64,000 nucleotides of DNA from JABDGV01 sp964577935 (lineage in GTDB: Bacteria; Chlamydiota; Chlamydiia; Chlamydiales; FEN-1388): contig CAZOAJ010000002.1 of the NCBI GenBank assembly GCA_964577935.1, positions 94,071-158,070 on the forward strand, read 5' to 3'. The position numbers and the translations under genes were made by a program. Position 1 is the first letter of the stretch; each line of letters opens with the position of its first letter. Below the pieces are notes generated by a model, which ran no database searches, was not told where the DNA came from, and worked only from the letters and a program-made list of their open reading frames with translations. Below are positions 26,050 through 34,856 of this stretch, one piece after another.

Positions 26050-26876
26050 TCTGGATCATGTAAAACGCAACTGAAAAAAATATAATCGAGCTCTTATCAA
26101 TCGTGGAATCATAACTTTTTGGTTTTCAGAAGATATCCTAAAAAATTGGACCCCAGAAAGGAGGCCCTCAGATTTTCTCTAAATCAGGCCATCATTACCA
26201 TCTGTACTATCTGTATTTTACGGGGCACCTTTTCTATCCGTTTTCGCATGACAGAAGGATTGTCAAGATCTGTACTTCTTCTATTAAAGGCTAACACACC
26301 CACACCTAGTTATACATGTATCTCTCGCCGAATGAAAAACCTTGATCTTTCTCATCTAAAATCAAAACGACGACCAGAGATGTCATATTCGATTCGATAG
26401 GCTTGAAAATATAAAAGAAAAATCTCCATATTGCACTATGTCCGAGTAGCCAAGAGATTATTGTTAGCAAGCTTACTTCTGAAAAAGAAGCTGATTATAA
26501 GGTGCTTCCAGAACTATTAATTCAATGCCCTCAATCGATTAAGCGCGCCTACGGTGATGGTGAATATGACACAACCGGGTGCAGAGAAACGCTTCAATCA
26601 AATGAGATTGAGGAGATTATTCCTCCTAAGCGAAAGGCTAAATCTCACTTTACAGATAAAACAAAAGCTCGTGATGAGACCCTTTTTATTATAGAAGACT
26701 TTAGAGAAAATGAAACTGGAAGGTGTATTTGGAAAAAAGCATCGAATTATCATAGAAGATCTTTGGCAGAAACAGCATGCTCACGCTGGAAGAGATTGCC
26801 CAGAGCTGTTCTTCGCAATCGTCTCATCAGCTCGCAAGCCCCTGAAGTGTCAATAAAATCTTATATTTTAAACTAA
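26050..26876 (+). pseudogene. broken IS5-type transposase
   Basis: Fragments in shifting frames recall an IS5-family DDE transposase. They are RALINRGIITFWFSEDIL near 26092, an AIITICTI...RMTEGLSRSVLLLLK stretch near 26190-26290, a DDE-like VIFDSIGLKIY near 26380, then RAYGDGEYDTTGCRETLQ and a C-terminal KKASNYHRRSLAETACSRWKR (26735-26800). At least three frame changes and several stops separate them, so no active enzyme can be made. Terminal inverted repeats were not identified. The relic indicates past insertion in this accessory region. Confidence 0.8.
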
Positions 26877-27064
26877 ATGCTGAAAGTCACGATCTAGTGC
26901 AGAAGTTTAATCAATAATAAAAGGCTTTCTCGAAACGAAACCCACGCATTTACGCCACACAGCCCAATAAAGCCCTAAACTACGTTTAGAAATTAATAAA
27001 CAAACTGGATGAGAAGAGAAATCTCGCATATCATCAACAAAAAAATGAACACCTGAAAACATCC

Positions 27065-27715
27065 ATGAAAACAACAAGCACTTGCAGAAGCTTCTTATTT
27101 ATCCTCCTCCTTTCCTCTTCAATAGCAGCCAAAATCAACGCCGCCATGAGCACAACGGATCAGGTCAAAGAACTTTCTCATCGCGCTCAAAAAAATGGAT
27201 TCATCTGGTTTTCGGATAGCGAACCAGATGAAGTGACCGCCTTCTTAAGCAATTTTTACAGTCATCAAATGCTCTATAATAACTTTTCTTTTTCATGTGC
27301 CGAATCGGCGTATCAAGCACAAAAATTTGTCCATATTCCTCATATTTTTTATAGATTTCTTTCACTGACTGGTAAAGAGGCATGGCTTGAAGCTGAAGCC
27401 AATTTAAACAATCGTAGAGCAGACTGGCCATCAGCCCATACAAACACGATGTATGTGATTCTCTTAGAAAAGTTTCAGTCTAATAAGGCTCTTGCGAAAA
27501 AACTTCTTGCCACAGGGAATGCATATATTGTGGAACATTCATCACGGGATTATTACTGGGCCGATGGAGGTGATGGACGCGGGTTTAATAAGCTCGGCCA
27601 AATGCTGATGTACGTTCGCCAAAAGCTCAATGGCAAAAAACCAAAACAACAAAAAATCCCGCAAAGCTACATCGATTTCATACGAGCGAAAAATAAGATA
27701 AGCCAAAACAGATAG
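27065..27715 (+). CDS. NADAR/YbiA-family protein with signal peptide
   Basis: The C-terminal 165 of 216 residues are a NADAR (YbiA-like) domain, with the ordered blocks FLSNFYSHQM, CAESAYQAQKF, LEKFQSNKALAKKLLATG, YYWADGGDGRGFNKLG and LMYVRQKL. NADAR proteins are glycosidases acting on N-glycosidic or ADP-ribosyl bonds; some reverse guanine ADP-ribosylation. This protein starts with a clear signal peptide (SFLFILLLSSSIAAKINA), unlike cytoplasmic YbiA, so the domain would work in the periplasm or outside the cell. An internal ATG (MSTTDQV, near residue 28) just after the signal would give a cytoplasmic form, so dual localisation is conceivable. Confidence 0.88.
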   Translation: MKTTSTCRSFLFILLLSSSIAAKINAAMSTTDQVKELSHRAQKNGFIWFSDSEPDEVTAFLSNFYSHQMLYNNFSFSCAESAYQAQKFVHIPHIFYRFLSLTGKEAWLEAEANLNNRRADWPSAHTNTMYVILLEKFQSNKALAKKLLATGNAYIVEHSSRDYYWADGGDGRGFNKLGQMLMYVRQKLNGKKPKQQKIPQSYIDFIRAKNKISQNR

Positions 27716-27739
27716 AATCGATATACCTCAGCAGTCTGG

Positions 27740-28426
27740 TCATAGAGAAATAACAGTTACTTCGAAAATAAGGACTGAATTTGGAGGTACAAGTCCCCCT
27801 CTTTTGTAAGCAAGGTTCGGGTGCACGTAGATTCGACGTTTTTCTGAAACTCTCATCCCTTGGACACCTTTGGAAAAACCAGCGATAGACTCTAGGATAT
27901 GGATTCGCAAAGGATTACCGGAATACGTATCAGCTATTTCGATTCCTTCAAACGTTTTTGCAGAATAATGCAAAAGTGGTTCTGAAGTCATTTCTATTGT
28001 TGCAGCCCCTTCTCCTTCTTGCATTTTTTCTATATACAGCTCTTTTTCGATAACCTTGGTCATCAATGGGTTATTGGCAAGATCATCAAAAAATTGCTTC
28101 GTCTTCAGTAAATTTTCAGCAGCTTTTTTTTCGAAAATTTCTTCTTGAATTTCCAGAACAACTGCCATTTCGTCCTGTATCCCACTTGACTTCAGCTTTT
28201 CAGAAGCTTTGTACTTTTCGATTCCCCTGATAATTGCATCGGTATTGTAATTTAGTTTCATCATATCAAGCTGAGTACCAAGCGTATATCCGATCCATTC
28301 AGAAAAAAGATCAATCTTCTCTTCAGAGCTCATTTGTTGGACGCTTTGTTCTGCATGGAGCGAGAATATGATCGGCAGCAAAAGCATGAAACGCATATTC
28401 ATGAAGCTCATACTCATGAAACTCAT
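27740..28426 (-). CDS. Mip-like FKBP-type peptidyl-prolyl isomerase
   Basis: This 228-residue exported protein resembles the chlamydial/legionella Mip group. It has a signal peptide, then a helical dimerisation region (EKIDLFSEWIGYTLGTQLDMM to IQEEIFEKKAAENL), then a C-terminal FKBP domain ending YVHPNLAYKRGGLVPPNSVLIFEV. The FKBP core is divergent (GNPLRIHILESIAGF instead of the usual GTPFDSS block), so isomerase activity is uncertain. The N-terminus MSFMSMSFMNMRF comes from three 15-base repeats across the start codon. AGGAGA precedes the first ATG, which lies one base after the upstream stop, so translation is coupled. Confidence 0.8.
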   Translation of the reverse strand: MSFMSMSFMNMRFMLLLPIIFSLHAEQSVQQMSSEEKIDLFSEWIGYTLGTQLDMMKLNYNTDAIIRGIEKYKASEKLKSSGIQDEMAVVLEIQEEIFEKKAAENLLKTKQFFDDLANNPLMTKVIEKELYIEKMQEGEGAATIEMTSEPLLHYSAKTFEGIEIADTYSGNPLRIHILESIAGFSKGVQGMRVSEKRRIYVHPNLAYKRGGLVPPNSVLIFEVTVISL

Positions 28427-28429
28427 ACT
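28385..28429. repeat. three 15-base tandem units over a stop/start junction
   Basis: Units at 28385-28399, 28400-28414 and 28415-28429 share CATGAA at their start; the last two differ by one base. They cover the FKBP start codon and reach into the stop codon of the upstream gene, creating several alternative in-frame ATGs. Confidence 0.88.
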
Positions 28430-29414
28430 ACAGTTCTCCTGTTAGCTTCTTCAACGTAAGTTCTAAAAAATCACCAGCATCGTAAAACTCAACAAGATTC
28501 TTTCTTGTGTTTGAATATGTATTCATAAGTTTGATGATTTCCTCGTCTTCGGCATCAAAAATAAGAAATTGAGGAATATCGAAACGAGAGAGCGGCTGTT
28601 TAAAAGGCCGTAGATTAGCACCGAGTCGGCATTTTTTTCTGAGTAACAAGTATTCTTCGATAATCGACCCAATTTTCGGTTTCACCAAATGCGATTCCTT
28701 ATCTTCCGGAATCAACCTCCACCGCCTATTCGAAAACACTTCAACCAATTCTTGTTTAGAAAAAGATGTAAGATCTTGATCTATCCACGGCGGGGGCAGC
28801 GGTCGAAAAATATCGTTATATACTTCAATATACCTCTGATAAAGCATCGAATTTTGTGTGCCGAAACCAAGAAGCACTCCCTCGATAACAACATTGTTAT
28901 TGATCTCTATATCCCAATCGGCATCCTGTCTTGTGATCGATTCAAGAAAGCTCTCGGGAGATGTTATTTCAAGGATTTGTCTGAAAATAGGCAAATTTAC
29001 CAAAACCGTCTTAAGAAAAGCAGGCTTATGCACAAGAACCACATTTAGAATGTTTTTTTTCTTATGAAAATTAAGTGCATAATTTTTTAGGCGAATATCA
29101 CTTTCATATTTTTTCCATACCTTTTCAGCCCTCCAAATAAATAACGACGTAAGATCTGTCGTAAATATTTCTGGTCCACAAGGAGGAGCTATAAAAGCAT
29201 TCTCAAATGAGACTGGTTTAACCCCCATTAAAGTATAACCAAAACAGTTTCGCTCCATCAATGCTGCAAAAAAATCAGATAAGATGCGCTTATCCTCTTG
29301 CGGCATTTTCTTAAGCAAATATTCAACATTGGATTTCTCGGGAACTCGAGATACTTTTATGGCGGCTATTACGACACCAATCGAGATGAGAATCGAGGCA
29401 AGTAATTTAAACAC
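28428..29414 (-). CDS. membrane-anchored protein of unknown function
   Basis: The protein has 328 residues, with one N-terminal hydrophobic anchor (MFKLLASILISIGVVIAAIKV) and a soluble remainder of mixed helices and strands. The middle contains FGYTLMGVKPVSFE and GVLLGFGTQNSMLYQRYIEVYN, which look like a real fold, but I do not recognise a family. It is directly upstream of and translationally coupled to the Mip-like gene, suggesting a shared role in the envelope. Confidence 0.7.
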   Translation of the reverse strand: MFKLLASILISIGVVIAAIKVSRVPEKSNVEYLLKKMPQEDKRILSDFFAALMERNCFGYTLMGVKPVSFENAFIAPPCGPEIFTTDLTSLFIWRAEKVWKKYESDIRLKNYALNFHKKKNILNVVLVHKPAFLKTVLVNLPIFRQILEITSPESFLESITRQDADWDIEINNNVVIEGVLLGFGTQNSMLYQRYIEVYNDIFRPLPPPWIDQDLTSFSKQELVEVFSNRRWRLIPEDKESHLVKPKIGSIIEEYLLLRKKCRLGANLRPFKQPLSRFDIPQFLIFDAEDEEIIKLMNTYSNTRKNLVEFYDAGDFLELTLKKLTGEL

Positions 29415-29530
29415 AGGTCAAATACAAATTTTATTGGCAAGATTTTAACACATGAACTAGGATCCTCAAAAGAAAAATTACCCCATGTGTCAAATCAGTG
29501 ATTTCCATCATTAATTTTAATGAGAATACA

Positions 29531-29845
29531 ATGAAGAAATTTTTAACTTTAACTTTTTTTGGTCTATCTTTGCTTGTTTCTTCGACTGCCTTCGCACAGA
29601 CCCATAAACGTATAAAAAAACAATATGTTGATTATAAATCTATTCAAATTACCGAATCCGGAATCTTTATTGTGAAAGACGGGAAACAAATACAAGTCTC
29701 CGCATTATTCAACGATGCCAATGGTCCATACATAAAAAAGGAATATTGTGTTAGGCATGACAATTGGAACTTTGCAGGATATCCAGAGTGCCGGGGATGC
29801 AAAGCAGACAGAGAAGCAAGAGAAGAAAATAATAGAGGAAAATAA
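29531..29845 (+). CDS. small secreted protein of unknown function
   Basis: The protein has 104 residues with a textbook signal peptide (MKKFLTLTFFGLSLLVSSTAFA) and cleavage before QTHKR. The mature part has a central beta-rich segment (SIQITESGIFIVKDGKQIQV) and a conserved-looking C-terminus CVRHDNWNFAGYPECRGC with three cysteines. The ATG at 29531 is chosen because the signal peptide starts there; 29498 would add eleven residues. It is followed by a strong hairpin. Confidence 0.7.
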   Translation: MKKFLTLTFFGLSLLVSSTAFAQTHKRIKKQYVDYKSIQITESGIFIVKDGKQIQVSALFNDANGPYIKKEYCVRHDNWNFAGYPECRGCKADREAREENNRGK

Positions 29846-29910
29846 GTAGATAACAGCCACTAAACCTGAGAATACACAGTCCAAAAGATTGGGCTTTTAA
29901 ACTCATCAAA

Positions 29911-29951
29911 ATCAAGACTCCAGCACTTGCTGCAAGTGCTGGAGTCTTGAT
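29911..29951. terminator. perfect 19-base inverted repeat between convergent genes
   Basis: ATCAAGACTCCAGCACTTG pairs with its exact complement across a 3-base loop (CTG). The flank on the minus side begins TTTTG. It can end transcription from both convergent genes. Confidence 0.8.
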
Positions 29952-29984
29952 AATCCTCAACATTAAAGATCGCATCAACACTTC

Positions 29985-30782
29985 TTAGCTGTAAAAATAG
30001 GTCATTTCTTCGTTTTTGTTGGGGCCAATAACTCTCCAATGAAGCCTAAGGGCTGACGAATTGATAAACAACTGGGCAAAGTAGGCATCCTCGGTACACA
30101 TATGTGAATCTATTGATGATAAGTTATTTGAGCTCACTGGAATCAAATGAACGAGGAATGTAGCGTTATTTACACCGTATCGAAGATGTTCAAGCCCAAT
30201 AACTCCAGCCTCCTTATCAAGCGTCCAGCGGTATATATTTGTAAAATCTAGTCGTTCAGAAGGATCTCCTTCGCCTTTTACTTGCCAGCTACCTCGCTCT
30301 TGAAAAACAATTGAGGTCTCATCAGGACGCGTGACAACAACGTCTCCTTTTCCCTTTCCTTCCCATCCTGAATTCGCTTTGAGCTTGGTCTTTGCAATAT
30401 AAGAGAAAGATGAAACATTAATTAAGCGATTCCAAATATGACTAAGCAGATTTTGTGTTTCAAGATAGTTCAGACCTCCAACATCTTTATTAACGTAGTA
30501 AAGAGCTTTTTCATGTACTGAAAGCAGCGAGTAGGCTTTTTGAAGAAACTGTTCTAGCTCAGTCAAAAGCGGAAATGAAGGGTTGAACTGATAAATACGT
30601 GTCTTACCCTCATAATAACTTATTATTATTCCCCCATCTTCAAGTCGTTGAAGAGCCATTTGAATTGGTGTTAGAGGGATCTTTAAATGATGATGAAGTT
30701 GTGAACCATAGCACTTTGAATTGACAAGCAGAAAAAATAAAATTCTTTCAATATTCTTATTCCCAAAAAGAGATGTCAACAT
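29985..30782 (-). CDS. winged-helix protein fused to a DUF6314-like domain
   Basis: The N-terminal 75 of 265 residues form a winged helix (NIERILFFLLVNSKCYGSQL then LTPIQMALQRLEDGGII and YYEGKTRIYQFN), as in transcription regulators. The C-terminal 150 residues resemble DUF6314: GKGDVVVTRPDETSIVFQE, a GSWQ segment, YRWTL, then HMCTEDAYFAQLFI and LRLHWRVIGPNKNEEM. The DUF has no known activity; its beta-barrel-like pattern suggests small-molecule binding. A ligand-responsive regulator is the natural inference. Confidence 0.7.
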   Translation of the reverse strand: MLTSLFGNKNIERILFFLLVNSKCYGSQLHHHLKIPLTPIQMALQRLEDGGIIISYYEGKTRIYQFNPSFPLLTELEQFLQKAYSLLSVHEKALYYVNKDVGGLNYLETQNLLSHIWNRLINVSSFSYIAKTKLKANSGWEGKGKGDVVVTRPDETSIVFQERGSWQVKGEGDPSERLDFTNIYRWTLDKEAGVIGLEHLRYGVNNATFLVHLIPVSSNNLSSIDSHMCTEDAYFAQLFINSSALRLHWRVIGPNKNEEMTYFYS

Positions 30783-31032
30783 CGTTCAAATGATTCCTAA
30801 TAGGTAAAAATAGAACTTAGGTCTGTAATTAAGGAATCGAATATCCCATCAAATCCCAATTTAGTTCTATGAGAGTTTTCATCAACTATTTTCTAGTTTA
30901 ACCAAAACTTCTGAATCTTTTCCCTTAGAACAAACCTCCTGTAAGGAACATTCAATATCAATTCTATTGGATTCAATAGAGGGCTGCGAGTAATTTTATG
31001 CACAATGATTATTTCGAGGAGATCTTCTGAGC

Positions 31033-31827
31033 ATGAAGAAAATACTCATATACAATGATTCTGGTGCTCATCCACGAGGAGTAGAACTCCTTGTGAGATC
31101 TCTCAAAGAAGAGTTAATCGACTCAATTTCTCAGATTGATTTTATCGACCGGCACGACCTGATTGGAGAAAAATGGCAAGACTCCTGCCAAGTCCTTATT
31201 TTCCCGGGAGGGAGAGATATACCCTATCAACAAGCACTCTACGGTCTTCCAAATCAGAACATACGAAAGTTTGTTGAGATGGGAGGATCATACCTTGGTC
31301 TATGTGCTGGAGCATATTATGCCTCATGTGAAATTGAGTTTGAGTCAGGAACCCCTCTTGAAATTATTGAGTCTCGACAACTATCTCTATTCCCCGGTAT
31401 TGCACGAGGACCCGCCTATGGTGTTGGACGCTTTCGATATTCAAGCGAAGAAGGAGCTTTAATTGCAAAAATCCTTCTTACAATAGAAGCAGAGCAAGAT
31501 CAAGACAGCGACATCATCCCACACAATCTTGCAGCTTCGTATTATAATGGAGGTTGCTCATTCATCAATGCTGAAACATATCCAAATACAACCGTTTTAG
31601 CTCGCTATGCAGATCTTAAAGATAAACCTGCCGCTATTATTGAATGCAATGTTGGAGCAGGAAAGGCGATCCTTTCAGGAATTCATTTTGAATATCTTTT
31701 AACCGACGTGTACGCAACGCTATTCCGCTGCGGGCTCGCACCAAAAAACATTGAAGAACTCGAAATTCAAAGAAGAAAACTCTTCCGAAGAATTCTTCGC
31801 AGACTAAATCCATTTCTTTTAAGATAA
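31033..31827 (+). CDS. BPL-N type class I glutamine-amidotransferase-like protein
   Basis: The protein (264 residues) matches the N-terminal domain of eukaryotic biotin protein ligases (BPL_N), a class I amidotransferase-like fold. ILIYNDSGAHPRGVE opens it, VLIFPGGRDIPY follows, and GLCAGAYYAS holds the nucleophile-type cysteine C91; AASYYNGGCSF and GKAILSGIHFEYL complete the pattern. No biotin ligase domain is attached. The molecular role of such stand-alone proteins is not established. The 250 bases upstream hold no gene; TCTATTG/CAATAGA forms a small inverted repeat there near 30964-30981. Confidence 0.85.
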   Translation: MKKILIYNDSGAHPRGVELLVRSLKEELIDSISQIDFIDRHDLIGEKWQDSCQVLIFPGGRDIPYQQALYGLPNQNIRKFVEMGGSYLGLCAGAYYASCEIEFESGTPLEIIESRQLSLFPGIARGPAYGVGRFRYSSEEGALIAKILLTIEAEQDQDSDIIPHNLAASYYNGGCSFINAETYPNTTVLARYADLKDKPAAIIECNVGAGKAILSGIHFEYLLTDVYATLFRCGLAPKNIEELEIQRRKLFRRILRRLNPFLLR

Positions 31828-31902
31828 AATTATTTTTATACATTTGACACTGGTTCTAAATAAGTCATCGTTCTATACCAGAGGTAAGAATGGAGACGAA
31901 AT

Positions 31903-32340
31903 ATGAATCATGCAGCAACCTGGATACTAGTAGCAAACGCATCTCACGCAAAACTATTTCGCCTTGTCCAATTTCCAAAAATTGAACCGTTAGATTCTTT
32001 CGAACATCCAGAAAGCAGGCAAAAAGTACAAGATTTCGAAACCTCTCGCCAAGGCCAGAACTATGATAGGGGTGGAATAACTCAACACTCCTACCAATCT
32101 CATACGAATCCTAAAGACATGGAAATGGATAAGTTTGCAAAATTAATTGGGAATCACCTCTCAAAATCGCATCAGAATAAGGGTTTTTCAAAACTTTACA
32201 TTATAGCGAGCCCCTCTTTCCTAGGGCTTCTTAGACATCACCTCGATCCTAAAATGCATAATTGCATAGTTAAAGAAATAGCCAAAGACATGACGGAATA
32301 TGATGCAGCGGCGATAGAGCGCTATCTACAAGAAATTTGA
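31903..32340 (+). CDS. host-attachment-family protein (PF10116 type)
   Basis: The protein (145 residues) has the pattern of the Host_attach family, related to the central domain of eRF1/Pelota. It starts TWILVANASHAKLFRL, has a variable basic/polar middle, and ends in KLYIIASPSFLGLLRHHLD and VKEIAKDMTEYDAAAIERYL. The family name comes from a rhizobial attachment phenotype. A ribosome- or RNA-related role is suggested by the fold. No signal peptide is present. Confidence 0.82.
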   Translation: MNHAATWILVANASHAKLFRLVQFPKIEPLDSFEHPESRQKVQDFETSRQGQNYDRGGITQHSYQSHTNPKDMEMDKFAKLIGNHLSKSHQNKGFSKLYIIASPSFLGLLRHHLDPKMHNCIVKEIAKDMTEYDAAAIERYLQEI

Positions 32341-32434
32341 AGACGCCAGCATCACTCGAACAGTTAAATTGATGGATTGAGTTCTCTTGATTTGCTATAC
32401 TCGCGACAAAATTAACATTCATTGAACTCATCTC

Positions 32435-34036
32435 ATGATTACTCTTTCTAATATTGCTAAGCATATCGGCAGCAGAACATTGTTTGAAAATGTCACCATA
32501 ACCTTCTCTCCAGGAAGGCGCTATGGTCTTACAGGCCCAAACGGCGCAGGAAAATCAACACTCCTCAAAATGATTATGGGCGTAGAAGAGCCCACAAACG
32601 GAACGATTTCTCGCCCAAACAAAGTAGGCATACTCAGGCAAAACATATCAACATATGCTGATGAAAGAGTTCTCGACGTTGTCATCATGGGAAATACCCC
32701 ATTATGGGCCGCTCTACAAGAACGAGATCATCTCTATGGCCTTGAGATGGATGATGAAATTGGCCTGAGACTCGGAGAAGTTGAGGGAATCATCGCCGAA
32801 GAAGATGGATACTCAGCCGAATCTGATGCAGAGGTTCTTCTTACCGGAATTGGAGTAACCGAAAACTACTTCCAAGCCAAGATGGGAGAGATTCCTCAAG
32901 ACATGCAATTCCGAGTGCTCTTATGCCAAGCTATCTTCGGCAATCCTAAAGCACTCCTTCTAGATGAACCTACAAACCACCTTGACATGCAGTCAATTAG
33001 CTGGCTTGAAGACTTCCTTCAGTCTTATAAAGGCACACTCATCGTTGTCAGCCATGACCGCCACTTCTTGAATGCTGTGACAACTCACATCGCGGACATC
33101 GATTATGAAACCGTCATCGTCTACACAGGAAATTACGATGATATGGTGCTTGCAAAATCGTCGATTCGTCAACGCACGGAGCTAGAAAATAAATCCAAAG
33201 AGAAAAAAATTGCCCAGCTTCAGGAATTCGTTTCCAAATTTGGATCTGGAACTCGTGCAAGCCAAGCGCAATCTCGATTAAAAGAAATCGATAGACTCCA
33301 GCCCCAAGATCTCAAGCAATCTAATATCCAAAGACCTTATATCCGTTTTGTCCCCTGCGAAAAGCAGCCCGGGAAAATAGTTTTGAAGATCGAAAGCATA
33401 TCTAAATCCTATGATGGCAAACAGGTCATTAAAGACTTCTCTCTCGAAGTCCACCGAGGCGATAAGATTGCAATCATCGGAAATAACGGCCAAGGGAAAA
33501 GTACCCTCATTAAAATGCTTGCAGGAGTTCTATCTCCGGAGACAGGCACCGTTGAGCGCGGACACAACGTCCTGGCCACCTACTTTCCTCAAAATCATGA
33601 AGACGTTATCGACAAAACATCAAATAAAAATCTTTTTGACTGGCTGAAAGAGCGAAAGCTTGGTGTATATGATCAAGAAGCAAGAAGTGTTTTAGGAAAA
33701 ATGCTTTTTGCAGGAGATGACGCCTTCAAAAAGATATCGAACCTATCGGGAGGAGAAACTGCACGCCTTTTAATGGGTGGAATGATTCTCGAAGATCACA
33801 ACCTGATTTTACTCGATGAACCAAACAATCACCTAGACCTAGAAGCTGTATCAGCGCTAGGCTGGGCGCTTGACGAATATAAAGGTACGGCAATAGTCGT
33901 TTCCCACGATAGAGATCTTCTCGATAGATTTGCCAAAAAAATTATCTCTATTGAAGACGGAAAGATTCGAGTCTACGATGGTCCACTTGAAGAATATTTA
34001 AAAGTGAAGGCTCAGGCAGCACCGAGTAAAAAATAA
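32435..34036 (+). CDS. ABC-F family ATPase (YbiT-like)
   Basis: This 533-residue protein has two ABC domains and no membrane segments, the ABC-F layout of translation factors that bind the ribosomal E site. Walker A motifs are GPNGAGKST and GNNGQGKST; Walker B motifs are ALLLDEPTNHLD and LILLDEPNNHLD. The linker between domains (about 240-320) is helical and charged. The first signature is degenerate (EIPQDMQFR instead of LSGGxxxR) while the second, LSGGETAR, is intact; YbiT proteins also depart from consensus there. It probably eases stalled or starting ribosomes. Confidence 0.92.
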   Translation: MITLSNIAKHIGSRTLFENVTITFSPGRRYGLTGPNGAGKSTLLKMIMGVEEPTNGTISRPNKVGILRQNISTYADERVLDVVIMGNTPLWAALQERDHLYGLEMDDEIGLRLGEVEGIIAEEDGYSAESDAEVLLTGIGVTENYFQAKMGEIPQDMQFRVLLCQAIFGNPKALLLDEPTNHLDMQSISWLEDFLQSYKGTLIVVSHDRHFLNAVTTHIADIDYETVIVYTGNYDDMVLAKSSIRQRTELENKSKEKKIAQLQEFVSKFGSGTRASQAQSRLKEIDRLQPQDLKQSNIQRPYIRFVPCEKQPGKIVLKIESISKSYDGKQVIKDFSLEVHRGDKIAIIGNNGQGKSTLIKMLAGVLSPETGTVERGHNVLATYFPQNHEDVIDKTSNKNLFDWLKERKLGVYDQEARSVLGKMLFAGDDAFKKISNLSGGETARLLMGGMILEDHNLILLDEPNNHLDLEAVSALGWALDEYKGTAIVVSHDRDLLDRFAKKIISIEDGKIRVYDGPLEEYLKVKAQAAPSKK

Positions 34037-34071
34037 TCACCTTTCGAGACAACCCTTTTGAGGTGGAATAT

Positions 34072-34827
34072 ATGAAGCGCCGTTTTTCATTTCATGAAAA
34101 AGCCTTCAAAGAACTTTCCAGCAGACAGCAGCATAAGAAATGTGCTGAAGTCATCCGGGAGCTCTATACCACCTCAAATGAAATCTTATGGATCGAATAC
34201 AACAAACTACTTGGGTGGATGGAGCCTCGGATTGATCTTCCACAGATCTCTCTTTATTCAAAAGAAACTCTCTCAGACCTTTATCATAAACATCTTAAGA
34301 TCGCTGAAATCTCACTGCAAGAGGCCGACTTCCTCCCTAAAGTGCAGATAATAGATAAACTCGAGGCATCCCCCTGGCTTGGAATCACGACATTGCTCGA
34401 TAGAATTCGCTCTCTTCATAATATCGGAAGCATTATGAGAACAATCGAAGCATTTCGGCTTGGGCCCATGGTACTGTCAGACGAATCATTCGATATTGAT
34501 ATTAAGCGTTTAAATAAGAGTGCAATGGGATCAGAATCGGAAGTGAGATTCGTAAAACAATCTGACTGCTCAGAAGAAATCCTCAAAACACCTTTGATTG
34601 CCTTAGAAACTATAGAGAATGCAACTCCCTATTATTCCTTTTCATTTCCTGAGGAGTGCACTATAATTGTTGGAAATGAAGAAAGCGGGATAAGCGAAAA
34701 ACTTCTTAAAAAAGCAGATCATTGCATCTCAATTCCACTTCGCGGTAAAAAAAACTCCCTAAATGTCGCCAATGCCTTTGCAATAGTCGCTGCAGAAATT
34801 GCGGCACAAAGGACACGCCATAAATAA
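34072..34827 (+). CDS. SpoU/TrmH-family RNA 2'-O-methyltransferase
   Basis: The C-terminal half of this 251-residue protein has the SPOUT motifs: RIRSLHNIGSIMRTIEAF (motif 1), IIVGNEESGIS (motif 2) and ISIPLRGKKNSLNVANAFAI (motif 3), which form the knotted SAM site. The N-terminal 90 residues are helical and may select the RNA. Target (rRNA or tRNA position) is unknown. ATG 34072 has GAGGTGG about six bases upstream; GTG 34063 is not preferred. Confidence 0.9.
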   Translation: MKRRFSFHEKAFKELSSRQQHKKCAEVIRELYTTSNEILWIEYNKLLGWMEPRIDLPQISLYSKETLSDLYHKHLKIAEISLQEADFLPKVQIIDKLEASPWLGITTLLDRIRSLHNIGSIMRTIEAFRLGPMVLSDESFDIDIKRLNKSAMGSESEVRFVKQSDCSEEILKTPLIALETIENATPYYSFSFPEECTIIVGNEESGISEKLLKKADHCISIPLRGKKNSLNVANAFAIVAAEIAAQRTRHK

Positions 34828-34856
34828 GCCTTCTCTACATAAGGACTATTGCTTGT

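Noticed and set aside
28689..29048. Plus-strand 119-codon reading frame
   Set aside because: It is antisense to the membrane-anchored gene at 28428-29414, has no ribosome site, and its composition looks like antisense.
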